Part shown: positions 18,029 to 30,434 of the stretch, piece after piece
Layout: every line of letters begins with the position of its first letter
How positions within the stretch are numbered: position 1 is the stretch's first letter
Assembly: GCF_014652515.1 (NCBI RefSeq)
Contig: NZ_BMYY01000003.1
Location: 62,001-126,000, forward strand
Source of the DNA: Bacterioplanes sanyensis
Lineage (GTDB): Bacteria > Pseudomonadota > Gammaproteobacteria > Pseudomonadales > Oceanobacteraceae
Reading direction: 5' to 3'
Length of the DNA stretch: 64,000 nucleotides
Translations under genes and position numbers: made by a program
Notes under the pieces: generated by a model
Databases searched by the model: none
What the model saw: only the letters and a program-made list of their open reading frames with translations
What the model was told of the DNA's origin: nothing

Positions 18029-19126
18029 TTAGTCCGCCATAGGGGTCAGCAGATAAGCGCGTTGACGCCCTTGGCGATCAAGGTAGCTACCGACAATCTG
18101 ACCTTGCAGGTTAATGCCGGTGGCTTGGGTTAGCTGGCCATCGACGTGTGTGAGGCGGTTTAGGTCCAGCAGCTGTCCATCAAGGTAGAGAATCGCACTG
18201 ACGGCGTTGCTGTCGGCTGAAAAGCCAACGGCCATACCGGCCAAGTTAATGTCGAGAAACTCAGACGAGCTTCCCAGCTGCTGGCTTAAAGTGCCAATAA
18301 TATGCTTATCCAGTTGGCCATCTAAGCCGGGTAGCCACAGCGTGGCTTGTTGGGGCGAGAATGGGCGGTCGGTGCTGGAGCCAGCAATTACGCCAAAGTC
18401 GTTTATTTCCTGCGCTTCACTCCACAAGGTTTCGTCGGCTTCAAGCATGCTAAAGCCAAATAGGGTTTGCACAAAACCGCGATTGGGCTTGCCGGACCAG
18501 CGCTCGTATTCAAAACCGGCGATGTCGCCAAGGTTATTGGTGGCGCTGGCGCGGCGGTAAAAACTTTCGTGCTCGGCAATGGGCCAAACTTCGCCATCAC
18601 GCCATATGACGGCGGTGTCTTGTCCGCTGTTGGCATCCGCCCAGCCGACAATGTCGCCCAGTTCATTGATGTTGGTGGCCATCGCGTTGCTACCGGCTTC
18701 GTCGCTTAACAAGGGCAGTGGCGTGGCGTCGGTTTCGCTAAATAGCCAGGGCAAGTACTGCCAGCCTTGCTGATATACGACTCGGCTGTAACCAATGATG
18801 TGGCCTTGATTGTTGATCTTGCTCGCTTGTGTGTGCTGAGAATCATCACGGCCTTGGCCAAGGCTATGCATTTCACCGTCGCGAATCACGAAGGCATGAT
18901 GGCAGTTAATGGGCCCGCTGGCGGTAAAACAGGCTTTGTCGTTGTCGACATCAGACCAGCCGACAATATCGCCGACATCGTTGATGTCCAGCGCGCTAGC
19001 TTCAGGCCCGCCCAGTGTGCCTAAATCGGTAAAGCTGTAGCGCGGCAAATTCGACGGGTTGGCACTGGCCAGCGAGCTGATGGCGCTGATCAGCAAAGCG
19101 GTGGGCACAGCAGTAAAGCGTTTCAT
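18029..19126 (-). CDS. Secreted HAF-repeat (beta-propeller-like) protein
   Basis: 365 residues with a clear signal peptide (KRFTAVPTALLISAISSLASA) followed by seven imperfect repeats centred on an A..IN..G.I.G pattern: for example ASALDINDVGDIVGWSD, ASKINNQGHIIGYSR, ATNINELGDIVGWAD, ATGINLQGQIVGSYLD. This is the HAF repeat, predicted to make a propeller-like extracellular domain of unknown function. GGAG precedes the ATG. A Fur-like box lies about 80-95 bases upstream, hinting at iron control. There is no sorting signal that I can see. Confidence 0.8.
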   Translation of the reverse strand: MKRFTAVPTALLISAISSLASANPSNLPRYSFTDLGTLGGPEASALDINDVGDIVGWSDVDNDKACFTASGPINCHHAFVIRDGEMHSLGQGRDDSQHTQASKINNQGHIIGYSRVVYQQGWQYLPWLFSETDATPLPLLSDEAGSNAMATNINELGDIVGWADANSGQDTAVIWRDGEVWPIAEHESFYRRASATNNLGDIAGFEYERWSGKPNRGFVQTLFGFSMLEADETLWSEAQEINDFGVIAGSSTDRPFSPQQATLWLPGLDGQLDKHIIGTLSQQLGSSSEFLDINLAGMAVGFSADSNAVSAILYLDGQLLDLNRLTHVDGQLTQATGINLQGQIVGSYLDRQGRQRAYLLTPMAD

Positions 19127-19203
19127 AAGAGCTCCAATGAACAGAGAATTGAGTTAGCCCTGTGAAGGCTGCTGTGAACCACCTTATCAATAAGAGTCTA
19201 AGT

Positions 19204-19222
19204 TAAAATGATTATTATCAAT
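19204..19222 (-). promoter_or_regulatory. Putative Fur box upstream of the HAF-repeat gene
   Basis: Read on the minus strand, the 19 bases ATTGATAATAATCATTTTA match 13 of 19 positions of the Fur consensus GATAATGATAATCATTATC, centred on the invariant ATAATCATT core. The only gene it can control at this distance is the HAF-repeat gene. Confidence 0.5.
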
Positions 19223-19265
19223 TTATGCTGAATTGAAGTGCGATGCTGAGCTATCAAGAGGCAAT

Positions 19266-19294
19266 AAAAAAGCCACCTAAACGGTGGCTTTTTT
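19266..19294. terminator. Bidirectional intrinsic terminator after the DUF934 gene
   Basis: AAAAAAGCCACC, loop TAAAC, GGTGGCTTTTTT. Symmetric, so it can act on both strands; on the minus strand it begins 9 bases after the DUF934 stop and ends the cysI transcript. Confidence 0.88.
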
Positions 19295-19302
19295 GATTGG
19301 GG

Positions 19303-19791
19303 CTAGCGGCGCCGGAAAAGCGGCCTGGGGTCGCTGACATCGCTTTGGTAGGTCACGCTGAAGGTGGCGAAGGCATCTAGGGCATCTTGTATGTCCTGGT
19401 CTTCACGCAGGGCAAAGCGATTGAAGCCGCAGCGCTTCATGTAAAACAGCTGGTCAATCAATACGTCGCCGCTGGCCTGTAACTCGCCTTGGTAGCCATA
19501 CGTCTGGCGCAACAGTCGTGCTGTGGTGTAGCCACGGCCATCGGTGAACTTGGGAAAGTCGATGCTGATCAGCGCCAGCAAGTGTGCGTCTTCACCCAGT
19601 TGATCCGCGGTTTGATCGCTGCGCAAATGCACACCGAGCTTGTGCTCCAGCGCCTGGCCTTTGAGCTCTGTTTGTTGGGCTTGCCAGCGCTCCAAGCTGA
19701 TGATGGCAAACTCATCGATGGCTTGCTCGTCGTCCACCCAGTGCCATGGGTCTTGCTCGATGTGCTGCTCAGTATTAATCAGGTTTGCCAT
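19303..19791 (-). CDS. DUF934 protein associated with sulfite reductase
   Basis: 162-residue cytoplasmic protein of the DUF934 family, which nearly always accompanies a CysI-type sulfite reductase (also called CysX-like or oxidoreductase-associated). Recognisable features are the central FPKFTDGRGYTTARLLR motif and the C-terminal FATFSVTYQSDVSDPRPLFRRR. Its biochemical role is not established; an accessory or electron-delivery function for sulfite reductase is inferred from context. Its start overlaps the end of cysI by 17 bases, so translation is coupled. Confidence 0.85.
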   Translation of the reverse strand: MANLINTEQHIEQDPWHWVDDEQAIDEFAIISLERWQAQQTELKGQALEHKLGVHLRSDQTADQLGEDAHLLALISIDFPKFTDGRGYTTARLLRQTYGYQGELQASGDVLIDQLFYMKRCGFNRFALREDQDIQDALDAFATFSVTYQSDVSDPRPLFRRR

Positions 19792-21436
19792 AAACAGCCT
19801 CCTTAAACACGGTGTGACCAGCGCGACGGTAAGTTTCTAAAAACGACTCGCCATCGATGCGATTGGCAACGTAGCAGTCTAGAATCTTGGCGATCACGTC
19901 TGGCATGGCATCGCGGGCAAAGGACGGGCCGAGAATTTTGCCCAGAGAAGCGTCGTTACCACTGCTGCCACCGAGGGAGATTTGGTAAAACTCTTCGCCT
20001 TTTTTATCGACCCCCAGCACGCCAATGTTGCCGACGTGATGGTGGCCACAGGCGTTCATGCAGCCAGAAATGTTGAGGTCGATTTCACCCAGGTCGTGCA
20101 AATAATCCAGGTCGTCAAAACGCACTTGAATGGCTTCGGCCACGGGAATGGACTTGGCGTTGGCCAAGGCGCAGAAATCGCCACCTGGGCAGCAAATCAT
20201 GTCCGTCAAAAGACCCAAGGTCGGAGTGGCCAAACCGTTGGCTTTGGCTTGCTGCCACAACTCATACAGACGTTGCTGCTCGACATCGGCCAACACTAGG
20301 TTTTGTTGGTGAGTCGAGCGAATTTCGCCCAGGCTGAATTCTTCTGCCAAATCAGCGATGGCGTCCATTTGCTCGGCGGTCACATCGCCAGGCGCATTGC
20401 CTTTTTGCTTCAGGCTCAGATTGACAATGGCGTAGCCCGGTTGCTTGTGCTCGCGCACATTGCGCTGTACCCAGCGGGCAAAGGCGGCATCGTCGGCCAG
20501 TGCCTGCTGATAGCTGGCAGGGTTGGCTTCCAGAGTTCGGTAAGCGGGTGCGGTAAAGTGGGCTTTGACGCGATCCAGCTCAGCGGTCGTTAACTTGTCT
20601 TCGCCATCTTTTATCCGCTGCCATTCTTCTTCGACCAGCTCTGCCATGCGCTCAGGCCCCAGCGCTTTGACCAGAATCTTAATGCGCGCCTTGTACTTGT
20701 TGTCGCGGCGGCCGAACTGGTTGTAGATGCGAATGATGGCCTGCAAATAGGTCAGCAGGTCTTCTTCTGCCAAGAAGCTGCGAATCTCGGTACCAATGAT
20801 CGGCGTACGGCCCAAGCCGCCACCCACCATAACGCGATAGCCAATGTCACCTTGCTCATTGCGTACAATCTGAATGCCAATGTCATGCACTTGCACCGCA
20901 GCACGGTCGGCGTCTGGTACGGCGTTGACGGCAATTTTAAATTTGCGCGGCAGGTAGGCGAACTCTGGGTGAAAGGTCGACCACTGGCGAATGATTTCGC
21001 AGTAAGGGCGTGGGTCGACGACTTCATCGGCGGTCACGCCTGCAAATTCATCTGTGGTGGTGTTGCGAATGCAATTGCCGCTGGTTTGCACGGCGTGCAT
21101 TTGCACGGCTGCCAAACGCTCTAAGATGTCCGGGCATTGCTCCAGCGCTGGCCAGTTAAACTGTACGTTTTGGCGGGTGCTGAAGTGGGCATAGCCTTTA
21201 TCATAATCGCGGGCAATGCTGGCCAAGGTGCGCATTTGCTGAGCGTTAAATAAGCCATAAGGGATGGCGACACGCAGCATGGGGGCATAGCGCTGCACGT
21301 AAATGCCATTTTGCAGGCGCAGCGGTAAGAACTCTTCTTCCGGGATTTTTCCATCCAGGTAACGGGCCATTTGGCCGCGGAACTGGGCGACCCGCTCATT
21401 CAGCAATTGCTGATCGTACTGATCGTAAACGTACAT
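19775..21436 (-). CDS. cysI: Sulfite reductase (siroheme/4Fe-4S hemoprotein)
   Basis: Six-electron reduction of sulfite to sulfide in assimilatory cysteine synthesis. The 553-residue protein has the paired ferredoxin-like and siroheme domains of the nitrite/sulfite reductase family. Cluster and siroheme ligands are visible as ICCPGGDFCALA and SGCMNACGHHHVG. The two-gene arrangement cysI-DUF934 is that of Pseudomonas, where no separate CysJ flavoprotein is found nearby. The upstream gap 21437-21544 is AT-rich and could hold its promoter and an activator site; no clear box was identified. Confidence 0.95.
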   Translation of the reverse strand: MYVYDQYDQQLLNERVAQFRGQMARYLDGKIPEEEFLPLRLQNGIYVQRYAPMLRVAIPYGLFNAQQMRTLASIARDYDKGYAHFSTRQNVQFNWPALEQCPDILERLAAVQMHAVQTSGNCIRNTTTDEFAGVTADEVVDPRPYCEIIRQWSTFHPEFAYLPRKFKIAVNAVPDADRAAVQVHDIGIQIVRNEQGDIGYRVMVGGGLGRTPIIGTEIRSFLAEEDLLTYLQAIIRIYNQFGRRDNKYKARIKILVKALGPERMAELVEEEWQRIKDGEDKLTTAELDRVKAHFTAPAYRTLEANPASYQQALADDAAFARWVQRNVREHKQPGYAIVNLSLKQKGNAPGDVTAEQMDAIADLAEEFSLGEIRSTHQQNLVLADVEQQRLYELWQQAKANGLATPTLGLLTDMICCPGGDFCALANAKSIPVAEAIQVRFDDLDYLHDLGEIDLNISGCMNACGHHHVGNIGVLGVDKKGEEFYQISLGGSSGNDASLGKILGPSFARDAMPDVIAKILDCYVANRIDGESFLETYRRAGHTVFKEAVYGKPD

Positions 21437-21544
21437 AGCTATCCGGTTGGCGAATTAGTGTGATTTTATCGGCGCACCATAGCAAAGCTTGGTTATGCAT
21501 AAAATGACTATTTATCTATATGAAAATAACCAGTGAGCATAAAG

Positions 21545-22333
21545 CTAGCGCGATTGTGCGGCCTGCCATTGTAACCAATGCCGTCTGAGTCGCTCAGGGT
21601 AATCGCTGAACACGGCGCTGACGCCTGCCTGCCATAACTGGCTGGCTTGGTCGGTGTGGTTGACGGTAAAAGCGGCGGTGGCGATGCCTGCTTGGTGTAT
21701 TTCGGCTAGGCGCTGCAAATCGACGGCATCGGCATCAAAGTGCAAGCTGGTGGCCTGAGCCTGGCTGAGGCGCTGGGCCCAATCTGAGGGAATGGCATCC
21801 ACATTGAGGGCTCGGGGCAGTTGTGGCAATGACTCATGGGCGAGTGCCAGCGCCAGTTCGCTAAAGCTGCTTAATAGCAACACGGGGGGCGCTTCGACGG
21901 CGGCAAGAGTCGCGGCGACGGCGTGCACGGTCGCGGCCTCCAAGCCAGCGGCTGGTTTGAGCTCTAGGTTTAACGCCAGTGGCAGTGCTTGCGCCAGTTG
22001 CAGCAGTTCATGCAAGGTCAGTATCGGCGTGCCGCCAAACTGCGGGTTAAACCAGCTGCCGCTATCGAGCTGCTGTAACTGCAGCAAGTCATGCTGGACC
22101 ACCAGGCCTTGGCCGTTGCTGCAGCGGCTTAAATCGTCATCGTGATGAATCACGGCAATGCCGTCTGCGCTTATAGTGACGTCGACCTCGGCCCAAGTCG
22201 CCCCTTGGGTGTGTGCCAGGCGAATGGCCGGAGCCGTGTTTTCAGGCGCCTCGCCACTGGCACCGCGATGGGCGATCACGCCCTGCATGCTGTGGTAGAG
22301 CGGCCAGCTGTTGATGGCGGCAGTAGGACTCAT
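21545..22333 (-). CDS. Glycerophosphodiester phosphodiesterase
   Basis: Hydrolyses glycerophosphodiesters to glycerol-3-phosphate and an alcohol. The 262-residue TIM-barrel protein shows the GDPD signature: IAHRGASGEAPENT near the N terminus, EVDVTISADG, and IHHDDDLSRCSNG, followed by LNLELKP and a C-terminal VFSDYPERLR. No signal peptide is seen, so it should be cytoplasmic like UgpQ. The start at 22333 overlaps the MATE stop by 4 bases; the frame continues upstream with Arg/Ala-rich sequence that is a shadow of the MATE gene. Confidence 0.92.
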   Translation of the reverse strand: MSPTAAINSWPLYHSMQGVIAHRGASGEAPENTAPAIRLAHTQGATWAEVDVTISADGIAVIHHDDDLSRCSNGQGLVVQHDLLQLQQLDSGSWFNPQFGGTPILTLHELLQLAQALPLALNLELKPAAGLEAATVHAVAATLAAVEAPPVLLLSSFSELALALAHESLPQLPRALNVDAIPSDWAQRLSQAQATSLHFDADAVDLQRLAEIHQAGIATAAFTVNHTDQASQLWQAGVSAVFSDYPERLRRHWLQWQAAQSR

Positions 22334-23682
22334 AGGCGTATTCTGGCCCAGTGTTGTGACCGCCAGATGACGGTGTAAATGGCTGACAGAGCGATGCGTT
22401 GCAAACCTTGCAGCAGCCAAATGCCGAGCAGGCCTAGCCCTGCGACGGGGCCGAGCAAATAGGCCAGTGGTAGCAGCACCAGCCATTGCATCACTAAATT
22501 GATTTTTAGCACTTGGCGGCTGGCGCCGGCGCCCAGCAAGGCTTGGGTCAATACCATGGCCACCACCTCTAGGCCAATGGCCAGCCCGGAAATGCGCAAT
22601 GGCCAGGTCCCCAGTTCGATCAGGTGCTCATCTGGGGTAAATAGTCGCAGAATCCATTCCGGAAACAACCACAGCGGCAAACCAACCAAAGCCATCACCA
22701 GCATGGCCAAGCGCACTACCTCCCAACCCCAACGGTAAGCATCTTGCTGCTGCTCTCGCCCAAGGGCTTGGCCGACCAGGCTGGTAGAGGCTATGCCCAG
22801 TCCAACCGCGGGCAGAATTAGTACCAACGCCAGGCTAATCAAAATATGTCCAATGGCTTGTTGCTGGGTACCGATTTGGCCAATGATCCAGAACATCACA
22901 CTGGTGCCGAGGGCAAACAAGGTTTGCTGGGTGGAGTTGGGCAACGCCAGGCGCGCCAGGGTTAATAGCTCATGGCGGCTAGGCCAGCGCCAGTCGGGTA
23001 GGCGCGCACTGTGGCGGCGAAAAGTCAGCCAGGCGTACATCAGGCTGCCCAGTGCCAGCGATGCTGCGGTGCCGATGCCGGAGCCAACGGCGCCCATTCC
23101 CGCCCAGTGGCCAATGCCAAAAATCAGCACATAGCTGATGCCGATGTTGGCTAGGTGCATCAGCAGCAATACCTTAAGGTACATGCGCGACTCACCAATG
23201 CCGCTCCAAAAGCCACGAAAGACGAAGTTAATGGCGACAAAGGTCACTGCCAAGGTGCGCCAGTCGAAGTAGGGGATAGCCACTTCAACGACGTTGGGCG
23301 TGGCGTTAAACCAGGGGATCAACCAGGGGCTGATGGTGAGAAAGAACGCCGTCAGTGGCACGCCCATCAATACCGCCAGTAGCAAGCCGGCAATAAAGGT
23401 ATGTCCCATGCGGGCCGAATCGCCGGCGCCAAAGCGTCTGGCCACCAGAGCTTGCACACCTGAGGCCAGTCCCATCACGGTGGATACCACGATAAAACTG
23501 GCGTAACTGCCGATGCCGACGGCGGCCAGGGCCTGCTCGCCCAAGCGACCGACCATGGCGGCATCAATCAGGTTGATCAGGCTTTGCGACAGCATGCCGC
23601 CAATAATGGGCACGCCAATGGCCAGAATGCGTTGCAATCTGGCTTCATCAATGGCGGTCAGGCGAGCAATCAGAGGTAGCAA
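22330..23682 (-). CDS. MATE family multidrug/Na+ exporter
   Basis: 450-residue protein with 12 predicted membrane helices in two similar halves, typical of MATE transporters that export cationic drugs or metabolites against Na+ or H+ flow. The family N-terminal region [38 protein letters not shown] and [20 protein letters not shown] is clear. It begins with TTG 23682, preceded by GAGG at good spacing, and lies 12 bases after metH, so it is in the metH transcript. The substrate is unknown. Confidence 0.9.
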   Translation of the reverse strand: MLPLIARLTAIDEARLQRILAIGVPIIGGMLSQSLINLIDAAMVGRLGEQALAAVGIGSYASFIVVSTVMGLASGVQALVARRFGAGDSARMGHTFIAGLLLAVLMGVPLTAFFLTISPWLIPWFNATPNVVEVAIPYFDWRTLAVTFVAINFVFRGFWSGIGESRMYLKVLLLMHLANIGISYVLIFGIGHWAGMGAVGSGIGTAASLALGSLMYAWLTFRRHSARLPDWRWPSRHELLTLARLALPNSTQQTLFALGTSVMFWIIGQIGTQQQAIGHILISLALVLILPAVGLGIASTSLVGQALGREQQQDAYRWGWEVVRLAMLVMALVGLPLWLFPEWILRLFTPDEHLIELGTWPLRISGLAIGLEVVAMVLTQALLGAGASRQVLKINLVMQWLVLLPLAYLLGPVAGLGLLGIWLLQGLQRIALSAIYTVIWRSQHWARIRL

Positions 23683-23694
23683 GTGATCCTCGCG

Positions 23695-27414
<3,720 letters not shown>

Positions 27415-27511
27415 TCCGGTAAATGATCGGCCGAGGCCAGAAAACAGCGGCCGGCGATTGTAGCAGAAGGCGAGACGCTCTGTCCTAACGCCCTGACTCT
27501 GGCGCCCAGCT

Positions 27512-27534
27512 TACCCTAGTAAAACACTAGGGTA
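27512..27534. promoter_or_regulatory. Perfect inverted repeat, putative operator between metH and nfuA
   Basis: Arms TACCCTAGT (27512-27520) and ACTAGGGTA (27526-27534) around AAAAC. It ends exactly at the candidate nfuA -35 box, the place for an activator or repressor, and is not followed by a T-run in either direction. Confidence 0.55.
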
Positions 27535-27563
27535 TTCAAGAGCGAGGGCGGATGCGGTATAGT
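27535..27563 (+). promoter_or_regulatory. Candidate nfuA promoter
   Basis: TATAGT (27558-27563) with a weak -35 TTCAAG (27535-27540) at 17 bases. A weak -35 beside a palindrome suggests a regulated promoter. Confidence 0.5.
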
Positions 27564-27591
27564 GGCGCCAGTTTTAAATACAGGTGACACC

Positions 27592-28185
27592 ATGACCCAG
27601 TACGTAAACATCACGCCCGATGCCGAAGACTACCTCGCTGACTTGCTGTCCAAGCAAAATGTCGAGGGCATGGCGGTGCGTATCTTTATCACTCAACCGG
27701 GCACCAAATACGCTGAAACTTGTCTCGCCTATTGTCGTCCGGATGAAGTTAACGATAAGGATGAAATCCAGCAAATGGAGAAAATCCGCGTTTACGTCGA
27801 GGCAATGAGCATCCCCTACCTAGATGAAGCCTTGATCGACTTTGCCAAAGACCGCATGGGCGGGCAGCTCACTATTAAAGCGCCGAATGCCAAAATGCCG
27901 CGCGTTACCGCCGACAGCCCGGTGGAAGATCGCATCAGCTACTTGCTCTACACAGAAATCAACCCAGGTTTGGCGGCTCACGGTGGTGAGGTGAGCTTGG
28001 TCGAGCTTACCGAAGACGGCATCGCGGTGTTGAAGTTCGGTGGCGGCTGTCAGGGCTGCAGTGCGGTGGATATGACTCTAAAAGACGGCGTAGAGGCGAG
28101 CTTGGTCGCTAAAATTCCTGAGGTGAATGGTGTACGAGATGTGACGGATCACACTGTGACGGAAAACGCTTACTTCAAAGCGTAA
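27592..28185 (+). CDS. nfuA: Fe-S biogenesis protein NfuA
   Basis: Carrier that delivers 4Fe-4S clusters to apo-proteins, important under oxidative stress or low iron. The 197-residue protein has an N-terminal degenerate A-type domain ([12 protein letters not shown] ... [14 protein letters not shown]) and a C-terminal Nfu domain with the cluster-binding pair C153 and C156 in [14 protein letters not shown] 27592 is preceded by CAGGTG; an in-frame extension to 27562 would include the promoter. Divergent from metH; followed by a terminator. Confidence 0.95.
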   Translation: MTQYVNITPDAEDYLADLLSKQNVEGMAVRIFITQPGTKYAETCLAYCRPDEVNDKDEIQQMEKIRVYVEAMSIPYLDEALIDFAKDRMGGQLTIKAPNAKMPRVTADSPVEDRISYLLYTEINPGLAAHGGEVSLVELTEDGIAVLKFGGGCQGCSAVDMTLKDGVEASLVAKIPEVNGVRDVTDHTVTENAYFKA

Positions 28186-28236
28186 CACCGGCCTTGCAGG
28201 CGCCTATGTAGCTTTACAGACGCCTGCTCCGTTATC

Positions 28237-28266
28237 AAAAAAACGGCAACCTTAGTGTTGCCGTTT
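28237..28266. terminator. Bidirectional intrinsic terminator between nfuA and the PilZ gene
   Basis: AAACGGCAAC (28241-28250) and GTTGCCGTTT (28257-28266) with a six-base loop, flanked by A-rich and T-rich runs. It serves the convergent nfuA and PilZ genes. Confidence 0.82.
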
Positions 28267-28267
28267 G

Positions 28268-28567
28268 TTATTTGAAGTCGCTGATGGTGGCGCCAAATCG
28301 ATAGCCGTTGTTTTCTTCTTCCACCCTGCAAATGGTGATTGCGGCAGATAAGGGTGACGTGGTTTGACCGCCGCTGCTGATGTGAAGAATGCCTTGGGTG
28401 CCAATGGGCAAGGGCTCACTGCAGGCGAGCTGCACGCCACTGCTGCTTAAGTCCAAGCAAGTCAGTTGCAAATCGCGTCCATCTTCGAGTCGAAGTGAGG
28501 CGGGGGTTTTGATTTGCATGCGCATGAAATCGCGTTTTTCTTGGTAAGTGCGTGCCAGCGTTGTCAT
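28268..28567 (-). CDS. PilZ domain protein (putative c-di-GMP receptor)
   Basis: 99-residue single PilZ domain. Both c-di-GMP-binding motifs are present: RDFMR (RxxxR, Arg12 and Arg16) and DLSSSG (D/NxSxxG, 39-44). It therefore probably binds c-di-GMP and modulates motility, envelope or biofilm targets. The start at 28567 is chosen because AAGGAG lies seven bases upstream; the ATG at 28573 is only one base from that site. It is divergent from the RssB-like gene. Confidence 0.88.
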   Translation of the reverse strand: MTTLARTYQEKRDFMRMQIKTPASLRLEDGRDLQLTCLDLSSSGVQLACSEPLPIGTQGILHISSGGQTTSPLSAAITICRVEEENNGYRFGATISDFK

Positions 28568-28747
28568 AAGCATTCTCCTTATTAGGTCATCCCGATACTA
28601 CCACCCTTGATTGAAAAGTGTACAAAGCGGCATAACCTCATAACTTGTCATTAATGACTGGCGCGTTTGGCGTATCTCCACCCCTGTATTGCAACCCCGA
28701 GCCGTTGGCGGTACTGTTCGCCCATTCTGACTTCCGGGAGCTTCCTG

Positions 28748-29911
28748 ATGGCCGCAGCAGTGCTGGTCATTGACGACGACACGCAGCGGTGCGAACGCCA
28801 TGTGCGCTACTTGATCAAACGCGGTTACGACGCTCAAGCGCTGCCGGCCCATGGCAGTCTTCCTGAATGGTTGCGTCAGCACCCGGTCGCTGCGCTTGTC
28901 TGCGCCCCTGGCCACGATGGGTTGGACTCCTTGCAAGTGCTAAAGCAGCAGTTTGCCCAAGCGGCCATGGTGGTTCTGTCAATGTCCTCTGACAGTGATG
29001 ATGTATTGCAAGCGTTGCGCTTTGGGGCCGATGACTATTTGGTGTTGCCTCTGAGTAACCTTGAGGTGCTGGGGCTATCGGTAGACAAGGCTGTGCAGCA
29101 TGCACGCACTCAAGCTGAGAATTTGGCCTATCGTCAGCACTTGGAAGTGACCAACAAAGAGTTGCAACGCCATCTGGATGAGCTGCGCAGTGATCAGCAA
29201 GCGGGCAGGCAGGCGCAAATGCGCATGTTGCCTGAGCCGCTGTGCAAATGCGGGGTATCTTTGCAGCACCGAGTCATTCCCTCCTTGCTGTTAAGCGGCG
29301 ACTTTCTCGACTACTTCGAACTCGATGAGCGGCGTTTGGTCTTCTACGTGGCCGATGTATCCGGCCATGGCGCGTCGTCGGCGTTTGTGACGGTTTTATT
29401 GAAAAACCTCACCTATCGGCTGCGTCGCAACTTGCGGCGTGGCTCCAGCGATGAGCTGAATGATCCGGCGCGCGTCTTGGCGCGTATCAACAGTGAGCTG
29501 CTGGCCTCGCAGTTGGGTAAGCACCTCACCATTCTTTACGCCATTTATGATTTGGTTACCAGCCAGCTCATATACAGTGTCGGCGGTCATTTGCCCATGC
29601 CGGTGCTGGCCTGTGAGGGCCAGGCTCATTATCTGGAGGGCAGTGGTATGCCGGTAGGCTTGTTTGCCGGCGCAGAGTATCAAACCTATCAATGTAAGTT
29701 ACCGGAGCCGTTTACCTTGTGGCTGTTTTCTGACGGAATACTGGAAATCATCGATCGCCCGACCTTGAATGATAAAGAAGCGGCACTGCTGCAATTGGCG
29801 GCTGCGTCCGAAGGCAGCCTGGAGCGGCTGATGACTGAACTGCAAATCACTGCAGAAGTCGAAGTACCAGATGACATTGCCATGCTGGTCGTGGCAAGGG
29901 AGGGTATATGA
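28748..29911 (+). CDS. rssB: RssB-like protein: degenerate receiver plus PP2C-type phosphatase
   Basis: 387 residues: a receiver-like domain (1-120), a coiled-coil linker (about 125-175) and a SpoIIE/PP2C-type serine phosphatase domain with intact metal motifs SGDFLDYF, YVADVSGHGAS, FSDGILEI and DDIAMLVV. The receiver keeps the acidic pocket DDD at 9-11 and Ser78, but the phospho-acceptor Asp is replaced (Leu50 in AALVCAPGHDG) and the conserved Lys is Leu100 (DDYLVLPL). Pseudomonas RssB has the same domain order and works with an anti-sigma antagonist, as the overlapping next gene suggests. It probably dephosphorylates that STAS protein. Start ATG 28748 follows GGGAG; the longer frame from 28667 is not needed. 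Confidence 0.85.
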   Translation: MAAAVLVIDDDTQRCERHVRYLIKRGYDAQALPAHGSLPEWLRQHPVAALVCAPGHDGLDSLQVLKQQFAQAAMVVLSMSSDSDDVLQALRFGADDYLVLPLSNLEVLGLSVDKAVQHARTQAENLAYRQHLEVTNKELQRHLDELRSDQQAGRQAQMRMLPEPLCKCGVSLQHRVIPSLLLSGDFLDYFELDERRLVFYVADVSGHGASSAFVTVLLKNLTYRLRRNLRRGSSDELNDPARVLARINSELLASQLGKHLTILYAIYDLVTSQLIYSVGGHLPMPVLACEGQAHYLEGSGMPVGLFAGAEYQTYQCKLPEPFTLWLFSDGILEIIDRPTLNDKEAALLQLAAASEGSLERLMTELQITAEVEVPDDIAMLVVAREGI

Positions 29912-30420
29912 CATCAGGCGAAGTCTATGTGGCTTTTGTCGACGGTGTTCACATTGTTCGCCTGGTCGGCGATGTGCGGCTTAACCTGTGTTCGGCCCTC
30001 GAACGCTACCTAGATGACATCCTCAAAAGGCCGGATTTTTCCCACGTAATGGTGGATCTATCCGACGCGACGGGCGTCGACAGCACGACGCTGGGCCAAA
30101 TCGCTAAGATTGCCATATTGGCGCAGGAGCGTTTCGGCATGCGCCCAACCATCGTATCGCCTAACCCAGATATCACTCGTGTTTTGCTGAGTATGGGTTT
30201 TGATCAGGTGTTTAATCTGGTGCAAGACCCCATCGCCACCGATGTTGAGTTTCAGCAGTGGGCGGCGCGCGAGGTCAGTGAAGACCAAGCCAGAGAGCAG
30301 GTGATCGAAGCTCACAAAGTGCTGATGGGGCTCAACCAAAGTAACGAACACACCTTCCGCGAGCTGGTCGACTCGCTCGAGGCCGACCGTCTGGCCGCTC
30401 ATTCCCATAATAAATCGTAA
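29908..30420 (+). CDS. rssC: STAS domain protein, RssC-like anti-sigma factor antagonist
   Basis: 170 residues. The N-terminal STAS domain (about 1-105) contains the phosphorylatable Ser59 in GVDSTTLGQ; phosphorylation by an anti-sigma kinase and dephosphorylation by the preceding phosphatase would switch partner binding. The remaining 60 residues are a polar helical tail. Its ATG overlaps the phosphatase stop by 4 bases (ATGA), so the two are translationally coupled. The target sigma or anti-sigma factor is not in this window; in Pseudomonas the analogous pair has been linked to RpoS control. Confidence 0.85.
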   Translation: MTSGEVYVAFVDGVHIVRLVGDVRLNLCSALERYLDDILKRPDFSHVMVDLSDATGVDSTTLGQIAKIAILAQERFGMRPTIVSPNPDITRVLLSMGFDQVFNLVQDPIATDVEFQQWAAREVSEDQAREQVIEAHKVLMGLNQSNEHTFRELVDSLEADRLAAHSHNKS

Positions 30421-30434
30421 ATCAGGGGGACCTT

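Noticed and set aside
27415-27591. Possible cobalamin or SAM riboswitch upstream of metH
   Set aside because: The metH leader is far too short, shared with the divergent nfuA promoter, and no B12-box or SAM-riboswitch pairing is visible.
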